In this document: piece after piece, positions 11,604-23,700 of the stretch
Numbering within the stretch: position 1 is the stretch's first letter
Layout of the letters: each line of letters begins with the position of its first letter
The notes under the pieces: generated by a model
The model's database searches: none
Told to the model about the DNA's origin: nothing
What the model saw: only the letters and a program-made list of their open reading frames with translations
Assembly: GCA_003586115.2 (NCBI GenBank)
Contig: QVOM02000057.1
Span: 248,001 to 312,000, forward strand
DNA: 64,000 nt
Source: Salvator merianae
Lineage: Eukaryota > Chordata > Lepidosauria > Squamata > Teiidae
Direction: 5' to 3'
Program-made: the position numbers and the translations under genes

Positions 11604-13532
11604 ATGGCGCTGAACGCGGCCGGTAAGTGCGGGCGGAGGGGGTAACCGTGGCAACGGGGGCGGCTTGGCCTTGCGGCCCGGCGAGGGGCAGGTGGCTGGC
11701 GGGCGAGCGGGCGAAGTAGCGGGGGGCGGCGGGGGCGCCCGTTCCTTCTCCTGCTGCCCGTCCTCACGGCCCTCCTCCTCCATCCCGGCGCTGCAGGCAA
11801 CGAGGACGGCGAGTGGGAGCCGCCGTCGGAGGCGGAGCTGAAGGTGATCCAGGCCCGGCGCGAGCGGCAGGACAAGATCAGCAAGCTGATGAGCGACTAC
11901 CTGCTGAAGGGCTACCGCATGCTGGGCGACTGCTGCGAGCAGTGCGGGGTGAGGGAGAAGGAGAGGGGGAGCCGGGGCATGTGCAGAGGGCCGCTGCGGG
12001 GCCAGAGGGAGGGCAGGAGAATTAGGCCCCGCCTGGAGCTTCCGCCAAGGCTAAAATGACAAAGCGCAGCCAACCCGGAGCCAAGTGTCGTATAGACACC
12101 CCCTCGGCTGCCACTGGCGAGGGAGGCCAAGAGGAAAACTCTCCTGCCTGGGCAACCCTCCAGAGTTTTCATACCTCCACGCCCAGGATCCCTCCATTGT
12201 CTTCTGAAGCAGAGGACCCTTATGTTTTTAGTTATAACAACATGCCGCGTATGCACATAAGTATAAACAGGTAGGCGGAGAAATAAGAACAACATCTCCG
12301 TGCCTCAAAGCAGGTCCGTTTAGTCATCTTGAAAGAGACGGCCCACAGAAGTGCATTTTTTCTTCGCTCTCTACCCCTTTTCTCTTATTTTCCTTGACCC
12401 TTGCCATTCTCCTCCTTCCAGACCATTTTGCTGCAAGACAAGCAGAAGAAGCTGTACTGCGTTGCCTGCCAGGAACTTAATTCCGATGTGGACAAGGACA
12501 ACCCTGGTACGTCTGTGGCGGTGAAGGCCGGTTGCCCCAGAGGGGCCAGTGGGACGGATCGGGAACGGCAGGAGTTGTGGGGACTGGCGCTTTACCTCCC
12601 TCTGACTCTGTTTGCCTCTTGATAGCATTAGCTATGGGAACCAATTTACCCGTGTGCCTTTAATTCAGGATTTATTTAAATATGACTGCTATTTAGGTTG
12701 TGGTGAACTGCTATTCGTCAAGATCAAAGCACAGTAAAGAGGCTCAGGATTGTTAGGGACTTCACTCTGCTTGGCACCCAAGGGTAATTAGAGGGCAGAT
12801 GAGTGATGTGAAAATCGCACGGGGAACTCACCTACTCGCCCTGTCCTGCAGACACCACCGTTATTTCTGTGTCTGTCAGCAGGCTGGCATCTTTAGCAGT
12901 TTGTACAAACTTAGTTGCTATTACGGGGGGGTGGGAGGGGAGAGATAAGTGCTTTGAGCTTGCCAGGAAGAACAGGAAAAGAGTCCTGCTGTTCCTTAAA
13001 ACAGATTGAACATAACGGCTAGTAAAAATCTTCCAGCAGTACATGCCGGTTGTTTCTCATTGAGGTGCTTCTGACCAGCTTTGAGGCGGAGAGGATTAGA
13101 GCAGGGTTATTCTGGGAGGAAGGCCCTGTCTTCACGCTCCTGTGTTTCTCTGTAGCCCTGAACGCCCAAGCCGCGCTGTCCCAGGTGCGCGAACGCCAGC
13201 TGGCCGCCACGTCCGAAGAGTCTGCCTCTGCCGATTATCTCGCCTCTCTGCCAACGCCCCGCCACGTGCCGCGCCCAGAGCACTGCGAAGGGGCCGCCTC
13301 GGGACTCAGAGTGTGCGCCCTGGCTCCCGCCCTCCCGGCGCCCGTCGCGGCGCCCCCGTGCCCGCCCCCCACCAGCGCCCTGGCTCTGGCCGAGGAGGCC
13401 ATCCTGGACAAGATCGGCTGGGCAGGGCGCGAACTGCAGCAGAGCACCTCCATTGAGACCAGCATACAGCTGTGCTCACTGATCCGTTCCTGCAGCGAGT
13501 CCCTCAAGAGCATTAAGGAACTCATGCAGTGA
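11604..13532 (+). CDS. ZNRD2: Zinc ribbon domain-containing protein 2 (SSSCA1/p27)
   Basis: Four exons, 11604-11622, 11797-11948, 12422-12506 and 13156-13532, join in phases 1, 0 and 1 to give 210 residues; human is 199. The N-terminus MALNAAGNEDGEWEPPSEAE matches the family. The block RRERQDKISKLMSDYLLKGY is followed by a zinc ribbon with Cys53-x2-Cys56 and Cys70-x2-Cys73, the second pair in LYCVACQELNSDVDKDNP. The middle part (about residues 105-155) is Pro/Ala-rich and poorly conserved, as in mammals. The C-terminal helix STSIETSIQLCSLIRSCSES is conserved. The human protein is an autoantigen associated with mitosis and centromeres whose biochemistry is not well settled; I infer the same role here. 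The start codon is fixed by the ETS site just upstream and by homology. Confidence 0.95.
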
Positions 13533-14050
13533 GGCGTGGGAGCAAACTGCCCCCCCCCCGAGTCTGAGCCGTCGCGCCTGATTAAAACGTGTTGCTTCCT
13601 GTTTCACCCTGGTTGTCCTGAAGTTTGAGGAAACTTGCTTGGGGATTCCGATGGTTTTGTTTTGGGGGGAAACAGAGGAGGGGCAGAGTGGGGGCTCTGT
13701 TGACACACACCAGTCTTGACCAGAGGCCCGGCCAGGGGTGTACTCAGCTTCATCTCTTTCGTTGCTTTCCTGGGGGGGTGAAATGCGCGCTCCCCAGGGT
13801 CTGTGGCCAGTTTAGTGCAGGCAGAATACAAGGCATTCCCTTTTTTTTTTTCACCTGCAGGATGGTGGGAAATGGGGGGTTTGCTTCCACTGTGCCGGGC
13901 TTCTACGTTTATAAATAAATCCAGTATTAACGAAGACAGCGTTGCGTCTCCAGGCCTGTCTCTGTTAAGGGAAGCTAACAGTACGCTCACAACACTTTGC
14001 CCCAGTTTTCTGGAGGATTCAATGTGTTTCCAAAATAAAAATACCATTTA
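13533..14050 (+). other. ZNRD2: ZNRD2 3' UTR with three possible poly(A) signals
   Basis: ATTAAA at 13581-13586 is followed by a GT/T-rich stretch and would give a very short 3' UTR. AATAAA occurs again at 13914-13919 and 14034-14039. Which is used cannot be told from sequence; the first fits the short human 3' UTR best. Confidence 0.5.
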
Positions 14051-14590
14051 ACTGCATCTTCTGTGTCTCTGGTGCTTTGCAGAGTACGACAGCCGTCTTC
14101 CCTGGAGTTGCAGTGCTGAAATACGCTTTTCTTGGCTGGGTTTTTCTTCCATGTGAAAATGGTTACGTGCTTTAGTTCTCTTTTTTCCCTCTTATTTTTT
14201 CAAAGATGTGTCTCTGTCCAATTGGCCTTATCAGCTGTCATTCAGCACAGGGAGGTCCTGTAATGTGGGAACCAAAATACTGCATATATTGGCAGGGCAT
14301 TTTCGAAAAAAAGTGCTCTAAGAATAAACCCCTAAAATCACATTTTCAACATGGTATAAAAACCTCAAGTTTTTTGAAAGCAAGGAAGTTTGTGCTCTGT
14401 GCCTTTTCCATGTGTGTGGGGTGTGTGCAAATGTTTGCTGCATCAGGCAAAAATTCCGTTTCCAGGAAGCCGTTTTCTCTTCTTCAGTCTTTGCAAATAC
14501 CCTGCTGTGTGTCTTGGATCAGGTTCGATTCCAACAACCAGACCAAAACTATGCGGTGCAGGGAAGAATTGGAGTGTGTCCTGGGGCTGA

Positions 14591-14785
14591 TGGGAATTGT
14601 AGTTCACGGCGCCGGGGAGGTGGAAGCACCGCTTCCTGAACTGGGAGACAGTGCTGGGTTTAAGCCCGCCCGCCCTCCTATTCCGAGCCGGGTGGCCCCG
14701 CCCCTTCTCTGGTCATTCTGGCGCGCTTTTTTGACGGCGGCGCGGCGCGGCGGGAAAGGCGAAGCGACCCAGCGAGGATAACATC
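14591..14785 (+). promoter_or_regulatory. POLA2: POLA2 promoter with ZNF143-type and E2F-type sites
   Basis: TGGGAATTGTAGTTC at 14591-14605 is the reverse complement of the ACTACAATTCCCA element bound by ZNF143/THAP11 at many cell-growth promoters. GGCGGGAAAG at 14749-14758, 28 bases before the ATG, is an E2F-type site, as expected for a DNA replication gene induced at G1/S. The region is CpG-rich and has no TATA box at a fitting position. Confidence 0.65.
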
Positions 14786-17700
14786 ATGGGCGGCCCGGAC
14801 GCGGCGGCGGTGCTGGCGGATCTCTCGGTCTTCGGGGTGGGCTTCGCCGACGAGGAGGACGAGGCCGCGCTGGCCGGGAAACGTGAGCCGCGGGGAGGAA
14901 GGGAAGGCGGACCTGGAGGCTTGGGGAGCTGCCTTTTGGGCCTGCAGCCCGGTCCCGGGGTAGGATCGTAGCCCCGAACCGCCCCTGAGCGCTTGTATTT
15001 CACCCTGCTGCCCTTGTAGTTATGCCGCCCTTCGCGGAGGCAAGGGCTCAGGGCTCGGGGGCGCCGCTCGGCTCCCCTCCGCTTTATCCCAACAACAGCC
15101 CTGCAAGGTAGTTAACTTTCGGCCAGGAGGTCGCGTCAGCCCAGAGTCACAAGCAGGTGAAGGTTTTGCCTTTCTGCTTGGGAATACCCGGAAGCAATTG
15201 GTGGGACACTGTGTGAGGTGGGATGCTGCACTAGTTAAGTCATGGCCCCATCCAGTAGGGTCCTTCTTACGTTTCTGTGTTCACGTCTGGCTGGGGTAAT
15301 ATAGGATGGGCTGGGACCATTTTATTTCTAATGTTCTTGGGTGTTTCCTCCGCTCCTGCTTTTGTCTAAGAGAAGAACTGTGTCCTGTGTTTTCGTTATG
15401 GCAGTGGTGGACTTCTGCACATTGTACAGGCTGGCCGAGAGCGAATTGGCAAACGAACTGATTGCTTTTACTGCAAAGAAGAAAGTGGTGCTTCTTACAG
15501 CTGAGTTCCTGGACCAGTTTGAACATGAAGTAAGGGCTCTGATGCTTGGAGAATGAGCAGTTGGTCTTTACTGCTCGTAAAATGAAGCCGGCATGATTTT
15601 CACTGTCATTAATAGAGCACAGTCCTTCTAAATGGTGGAGTTGTGTGTCTGCGGTTGGGCCTTCTCTGTGGTGGCACCGTTCCTTTGGAATGGTGTCCCT
15701 ACTGCTATTTATGAGGCACCTACTTTTTAAGTTTTTAGGTGCCTATTAAAGACATATATCATTATCCAGGTACCCCCTATATGAATTTTTGTTTTTTTTT
15801 TCCTGACCCGTCTAGTTTTTAACATATTTTTAACGCTTGGTTTTTGTGTCTGTATGTGTAGGTTTTACTCTTGCTTTTTTTTTTTTTTAATATTTCCTGT
15901 AAACCACTTCATTCTTTTTTGTTTGTTTTATGAAAAGTGGGATATAAATGCTTTAAACGAGTAAATAATACATAAGAGACAGACTGTGGCTCTCTGTTGT
16001 TCCTTGCAATATGCTGAACCATGATCACAAATGACAGAATCCTGATTCTCTAGAACCTGGGGCCTAGTCGCTTTTTTCTGCAGCGTCCGAAATGCAGCCC
16101 TATTGCCGGTGTCTGAGCTTGGAGGTAACAGTTAGTATGGAATTCTGGGAGTAAGGAATTCTGTGCTCGCTTCCTTCCTGTGGTCGAAGCTGTTAAAGCT
16201 TCAGGCGAAAGAGCGACCGACGATTCCCCGCTGCTAATGCGTTGGGTGTTGCGATGGAAGGCGCTGGGTTCCGACTGCTTCTCTTCATCCTGCAGGTGCT
16301 TAACAAACGAACGACAAAACCTCCGAAGCGGAAGGGGGCCCGATCTTCCGGAATCAAGGACGTGAACACTCTTCAAGAGCTGTATCTTTTGCAAAGTTCC
16401 GCCCAGACCAAAGGGTTGGGCCCCTGGCAGGAAAAAATTCCATAGCTGGTGAAATTATGCACAAAAACAACTCCGCCTCCCCCCAGAGCTTATGTCCAGA
16501 CCCTGAACTTGATTGGCCTTTGTTCTTCTGCCGCTGGGGGTGAGCACGACTCGGAAGACAAAAACCCCAATTTCCACCAAGCTAAAATGTTTTTAAGTCT
16601 TAACGCCTCTCAGTCTCGATGTTCAGGAAGAAGAGGAGGATCTCCTAGATACGTACACATCACCATCAAAAGTACGTTTGCAGGGTTTCCTTTTTTGTGG
16701 GGGGTAAAAGCAGACCTATAGGGATTTCTGCAGGATGAGACAGAAGTGTAGGCTAAATGGGCTGTGGCCTGATCCAGCAGGGCTCCTCTTATCTTATGTT
16801 CCTTTGTAGCTCAATGCAGTTTTTAGCTGCAGTTCAGTCAGTTTTTCCTTACATTCAGATTCACTGTATGCAACGTGTTGCAGGCATAGAATGGCATTAT
16901 ATAACAAGGGACGTATTCAGCCAGGTAGGCTAGTGGTCTGCCCAGGCAGGAGCTGTGTAGCTTATCTGTGTCCTGCTGAACCACGGTTTCCTGACTTGCC
17001 TTGCAGGGTTCTCAGAAGCGGCCGATCACTACGCCAGAGAACCCTCGTTCTAAGCGGACCCTTTCCGGCCACAGTCCGCGTTTGGTATTTTCCCCTAACA
17101 GCTTTTCCCCCGGGTACGTGGCACTTAACCGACGGTTAACCTCTCGCATTGGGAAGGCCAGGGTTGCTTTTCTGAGAAACGCTCCACTTCGCTTGGCCCT
17201 GGTGGGTCGTGAAGCAGATTCAAACTGTTTCTGATGGAGGAAGGTGGAGCATCCAGGGTTTATAGTAGCTGAGAAAAATCCAGCTTGGTTTTGACAGCCG
17301 GGCGTGAGGCCTGGATGTCATGAGAGACAAACTCCTTCAGGTGCAGCGAAGAATTGCAGGGTTTGCTTCTAATCTGATGTGGGTCTTATTCTGGGTTATT
17401 TCCTAGAATAGGGGCTTCCATCCTTTGCACTAGCATATGGAAGGCAGCCCCCTGTTTTATATATAATTCAGAATAATATCCAGTGCAGAAAGGGTTTTGA
17501 TAGGAATCAAGAAAGATGGCTATATTTTCCCAAAAATTCCCTCCCTCCCTCTCTCCCTCCCTCCCTCTCTTCCTTCCTTCCTTCCTTTCTAGGAGGCACG
17601 GTGGCGCAGGTGGCTAAGGCACTGATCTTTCAATAGGAGGATCAGAGTTCAAGGCCCCTGTCTGCCGTGGAGAGGGGATGAGCGCCCTCTACTGGCCTCT

Positions 17701-20700
17701 AGCTCCAGCCAACCTAGCTGTTCAAAAGCAAGTAATTGCAAGTAGATAAATAGGGAGCATTAGTGAATCCTGCATTGAGCAGGGGGTTGGACTCGATGAC
17801 CCTAGAGGTCCCTTCCAACTCTATGATTCTATGATGCGGAAGACAGACAGATGTAAGCCTTTGGGCGAAAAATAACCTTGTAAGCCACTTTGAGTCAACT
17901 TCGGCCAAGAAAAGCGGGGTATAAAAACTAAGTTCTTCTTCTTCCCTCCTTCCTTCCTTCCAGTGCTACCCCTTCGCAGAAGTACAGCTCTCGAAGCAAT
18001 CGTGGGGAAGTTGTTACCTCGTTCGGCCCCGTAGAGGGAACCTCGTGGACTGGGGTTGGCAGCGGCCTAAAGACCAACCTGGAGCTCTTCAGCCCTGCGA
18101 AAGAATCCCTCACCAGGCCCTATAAATTTATGTTCCAGGAACTCATGGATACCCGGGACGGTAATTTTAAGAGACCTTGGAGACGGCTGGTTGCTAATTA
18201 TTTTAAGAATCTTATTTTAGTTAAAGAATTTGCTACTGAGGTTAGCAAAGTAAGTGAGAAATTGGGAAGAGCAGCTGGAAGTATTCGTCCGTTTTTGGAA
18301 TAGCGTTTTTATCCCGCCTTTTTATCTTGTTTTATTTTCACAAGCGCTCTTCTGTAAGATTGAAGACCTGGGCAGAGCGATAAAGGAACACTATAAAATA
18401 GAAGAATTTTCCTCGGTGGTCGTCCCTGTGCAGGTAACCTTTGGGCTGAGATTTAGTGGCAGTGATGTATTCTGTACGTGCTTGGAAGTTCCCTTCTTTT
18501 TTTCAATCTTCTAATGTTAAAGTTCAGGGCTTGACTCTTTGTTCCATATTACAAATAGGGCCAGCTTTTCTATTTGTATTTGTAGACGCAAACCATGTGA
18601 AGTTCATTTTAAAACGGCAGTTCTTTGAGCACAGTCTTTTGCAGAAAAGAATAAAAATAAAATCAAGAGTTCTCAATTAGTCCACGAACAAGTATTCTTT
18701 CATCATCTTCCTTCTGCTTCCCCCAAGTGGTGGCACCTATGATTGCTACAGTCTGTGCCATTGTATACAATAATTGCCTCTACCTCCGGGGCCTTGTTGG
18801 GGGTGGCCACGTCGTGACACCGATATACGTTGTGACTTGTTGTTTGTGTTGAAGAAATCCCTTTGTGTTTCTCACTGGAAAGGAGTCGGTGACTGTTCTG
18901 GGCCAAATTGGCTGCGATTCCAACGGGAAGCTGAACGCCAAGTCGGTTATCTTAGAAGGGGACCAGGAACACTCTTCAGGGGGCCAAATTCCTGTGGATG
19001 TATCTGAGCTCCAGGAATATTCCCTCTTTCCAGGACAGGTGAGACACCTGGAGGTGGGAAAGCATCGGGGTTGCATCTATATTTTTGGAAGATTCTTTTG
19101 GAAGTAGGTATAAAGTTCTACACTGTGTGCCTACTAGAATGGATGCCCAGGTACTCCCTCCAGGTTGGAAAGGCAGGTAGGATGGCTCTAAAGGCCATTT
19201 TGCAGGGAATCAAGAGCAGGTGAAGGTTTTGCCTTTTTATTCTGCTCCAGAATGCCAAGAAGCAACTGGTGGACGACCACTGGGTGAGGCAGAATGCTGG
19301 ACTAGATGGGCCAAGGCCTGATCCAGGAGGGCACCTCTTATATTCTTACGTACAGCCCTCAGTTTCTGAGAAAAGCCACGTCACTTCAAAGCAGGTTCAC
19401 TGGCAGTCAGTGAAACTTTAAAATGTCCAAAACGCCCTTTGGTGTTGGGCAGGCAGGACAGAAAACATCTAAAACGACGATGCTGTAGTTGCTTCATTGC
19501 TTTCTATCTCGGTCTCCCAGGTCGTGGTTATAGAGGGCATGAATAGTACTGGCGAGCAGCTGATCGCGTCTAAGCTGTATGAGGTAAAAAAGCAACATTT
19601 TCAAAAGCTTATTATTTTATTTCTAAAGAGTGTTCCCTGCCCCTTTTTCTGATCTTGAAGGTGGTTTCTAGCTTCTGTATTTGTCCCTTCCAGCCATCTT
19701 GTCACACAATCCAGGCCTGGAGAGATTTCGGCCTTGAGCAGCAGTTTCATAGCTGAAAACCAGCGCAGGGGGTTTCTCTCTTTCTCTTTTTCTAAAAGAC
19801 ATTTAAAGCTGTTTATTTATTTGCTCTGCAGGGGGTCCCGCTTCCCTTTCATCAGCCTACCGACCAGAGTGAAGGTGCGTAAGACTTTGTGCTCGAAAGA
19901 GAGAAGAAAATGGCGGCTGTATTTTGAGAAGGGCTTGGTGGAACAGAAGTCTATCCCCGTGCTGTATCCCCTTTCCTCAGGATTGCAGCTAGGCTGGTGG
20001 AGAGGGCCCTCATGGCATACAAACGGGGAACAGATACCTGCAGTGGGTGCCATCATAGAACCATAGAGTTGGAAGGGACCTCCAGGGTCATCAAGTCCAC
20101 CCCCCTGCTGAACCATCCCAGACAGATGTCTGTCCAGCCTCCCCTTGAAGGCCTCCAGTGAAGGAGAGCTCACCATCTCCTGTGGCAACCTGTTCCACCT
20201 CCTTTTGCACAATTCCAGTTAAGCACAGTTGGAAGGTTGCTGCACAATTCCAGAGTTTCTGTGATACACTGTTTGGGGCTAAAGCGATCAGTTTTGAAGG
20301 CCTTTGTGCAGACAGAAAGGCTTTTTGTGATCTAGAGAGAGAGAGAGAAGGAGAGTGTGCCGGTTTTGTGGGGTTCTCCGCGTGTGGTGAGTTGGACTTC
20401 CTCAGAGTTTTGCACCAGAGTTTTCCTCTCGTTCTGATAAGTGCCCTGTGTTGTTTCAGATTCAGAACAGTTGGTGGTCCTGGTTGCCTGCGGCCCTTAC
20501 ACCACTTCCGACAGCATCACCTACGACCCCATGTTGGACCTCATAGAGGTCATTAATAGAGACAAGCCAGATGTTTGCATTCTGGTAAGTGTGACGTTCC
20601 TGCGATCGACGTAAGCTGGTTATCTGTGGTCAGCCGCTGGACAGCTGCAGCCTTTATGCTCCTTTAGTAGCAGATGGCGGCTGGAGGAGTTGTGAGTGAC

Positions 20701-23700
20701 ACGGAATGTTCAGAGTCAGTCACAGAAAAGAAGGAAGATCGCTGAGAGCAAACACACTGATGTTTGTTTGTTTTTTTCCCTAAAGTCCTTATTATTTAAA
20801 CCTGTGCCCCATCCTTCACTCAAAGGTTGTAGGGTGGCTAACAGAATGAAACTACCGAAAACTGAATAGAGTAGAACTGCCTTTCATTTTTGCAGCTTTC
20901 CGGTTAAGGTGGCGCTGACATAAATGGCGTTTGTAATGGCGTTTCCTATGATTTGGAAGTGACCAGAGCGCAAGTGATAGAGCAGCTGCTGAGAAACCTG
21001 AGGGCTGCAAAAGAAAGAAAAGGCAGAGGCCTTCTGTATCTTCCAGTAAAACTGAGTCATTGTGCCTGTAGAGACATCTGAGAAGAGAGCCACGTGGAGA
21101 TCTGAGATCCGACAAACAGCAGCTGTAACTTGCTTTCTCCGTCTTTTAGGGTTGTTTTTTTCAGCAAAGTCGGAGGCCATTTTTTCTGGTTAATTATCGC
21201 CCTCATTCTTATCTGGACTTGGAGAAAGCTTTCCTTTTGTTCTGGCGTGGGTCGTGAAACACATCCCTTCCCCTTTGTTTTGGTGTGTTTTTTTTAATTT
21301 CCTGGGACTTTTAAGGGGCCTTCATGAGATTTCCAGAAGTGATAGGGCTGATTAGTGTGAAATGGCTCCTGCTTCCTCCGTTCACCTTGGCTTCCTTTCA
21401 TTGTTTGTAGCTGGGACCTTTCCTGGACGCGAAACACAAACTCGCTGAAGTAAGTTCAAAGAAGAGGAGCGGGTTAGAAAGTTAATGGTTTTGAAGAGAC
21501 GTGGATTTGTTCGGATGGCCCCTTCGGGTGCTGTTTTGGGGTACTTGCAGGGTGACGGAGACCTCCGGGGTCTCAGTTAGGAGATCGAGGGGCTACGGGC
21601 GGTAGATGAGGTCAGGGGGGTCGTGGGTCTCTGGAATTTACTCCCAGAAGAGGTGGTGATGGCAACAAGTCTGGATGGCTTTAAGAATGGACTGACCATG
21701 GTGTGGACATGTGAGACAGGATGCTGGACTAGATGGGCTGTGGCCTGATCCAGCAGGGCTCATCTTATGATGCTCTTATAGGGTTGGACAAATTCATGGA
21801 GGACAGGTGTATTGGTGGCTATTAGAATGGATGCCTAGGTACCACCTCCTGGTTGGAGAGACAGGCAGGAGGCCTCTAAAGGCCATTTGCAAGGAATTGG
21901 AAGCAAGTGAAGGTTTTGCCTTCATCTTCTGCTTGAGATGCCCAGAAGCAATTGGTGGGACACTGGGTGAGACAGGATGCTGGACTGGATGGGCTGTGGC
22001 CTGATCCAGCAGGGCTCCTCTTAATGTGTCCTTAGGCTGTTTCTTATGACCTGCTACCAGACTCGTCTTAACTGGCATCTGAACCTGTGACCTTCTGTCT
22101 CCCCCTGGCCAACTGTCCCTCTGGGTTTTCTGCCCTTTCAGGAATCTCAACTCACTGCCTCATTTGAAGAGGTCTTCAAGAGGTGCATGAATATGATTGT
22201 TGAAGGCACAAGAAGGTAAAGTTTCAATCCGCCCATTCGGGCGGCCTTAATTCCCAAAATTCCGTCTCCAGTGTGCGTCTCCTTCACGTTGGCGCATTAA
22301 TGTGGTCGCGTCTTCTTGGAAGCTGTGTGGAAATGGTACTGAACAGCCTGGGTCTCTGGCGTATTCCAACGGGCTAAGCTGCCCTTATGACCATTTCGTG
22401 TAGGATGTAAAGGTGAAGAAAGGCCTTGTGCTCTTTCTCCTCCAGTAGCAGTTGTAAGTGTGGAAAAGCCCTATATTTTCCGCTTATTCAGTGTCTGTCC
22501 GGCCTGTGGAGTGTTCTTTCTTCTGCCAAAGGCTTTTTCTTTCCTCCTTCCAGTGCGGGCTCACACCTTGTCGTGGTTCCTTCCCTGAGAGACGTCCACC
22601 ATGACTGTATTTATCCCCAACCCCCTTTTACCTGCTGCGAGCTGCCGAAAGGAGACAAACAGGTACGGCCTTTAGCTGAAGGTTTCAGAAGCCTCCCTCA
22701 GTGTGGGGCGTTCCTGGAGAAGGTACCCCACATCAGCGCTACCCAGGGCCGAGAAATAAATACCCAAAAGACAAGAAGCGGCCGTGCCTCAGGGAAAGAC
22801 AGGTCGGCCATCTTTAATGCCCAGCCGTCCACGTTTCTCTCGCTGTGATGTGCACCGGTGGCTGACCGGTAACTCAGAAGATACAGATGGCGGAGGTGAG
22901 GGAGAGCTGGCAGATTGTAAGCGCTTTGGGGCAGAGAGTTGACCCAGTAAATGCATATACATGAGGCTCTCTAAGGCTTAAGGGGAGGGCCCAATTTGTT
23001 GTGTTTGGCGCTTTCCGGTTTCAAAGAAGACAACATTATTCTTTCCTCTGGGGTCTGGGGTCTCCCGTCCTTCGTTCGTTTATTCATTATACAGCAGAAC
23101 AACATGAAGTCCGTTCATGTTATTCTTTCGTCTTCCAAGCCATATCGTCTCTCCAGCCCTTCTCCTGACTCTGGGAAAAAGGAGAGAAGACGGGGACGGA
23201 GCCAGAAAACCGTCTTTGAAACCGAACTCTGACTGGAAACAGGAAAAAGCCTCTTTAGGATATTTCACGCTTTTCAAGTCGCTTGGGAGCCTTTCTTTGC
23301 TTGGTTTCTCAAGCGGGGGGGCGGGGAAGGGTTGTGCGTGGTGATGCTGAATAAATGACGTGCACTTCCTGGTCAGAGTCTGTGCTTGGAAGCAGGGACT
23401 TCCCTGCAGGCAAGAAGGAGGGGTGTGAAAGTGAGCCTTTGAAGATTATTGAGCAATCAATAATCTTATTGGCTGGCTCTCATCCTGCCCCAGACTGGGG
23501 AATCCCCTCAAAAGAAATCAGGGGGACGCATCCTGCCTGATTCTCCCATCCCCCTGGAGGGTTTCTTACTGGGAACAGAATTCATTTGTCTGTCGTCCAG
23601 CTTCCCTTCCGTAACAGCTCCTGACTCACAGCGTTTGGGGCTTTTTACAGTGCTTCCTTGAAATTTGCTCTCTGGCTGGGGAGGAAAAAAAAAATACTTC

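Noticed and set aside
16382..16671. Alternative splice of POLA2 exon 3 to GAAGAAGAGG at 16627
   Set aside because: That junction breaks the frame. Using the acceptor at 16613 instead gives ELLDVQEEEEDLLDTY, which aligns residue by residue with the human acidic stretch.
19817..20212. 131-codon minus frame with a reverse-transcriptase-like end
   Set aside because: It is the C-terminal remnant of a CR1 LINE, annotated as a repeat rather than a gene.
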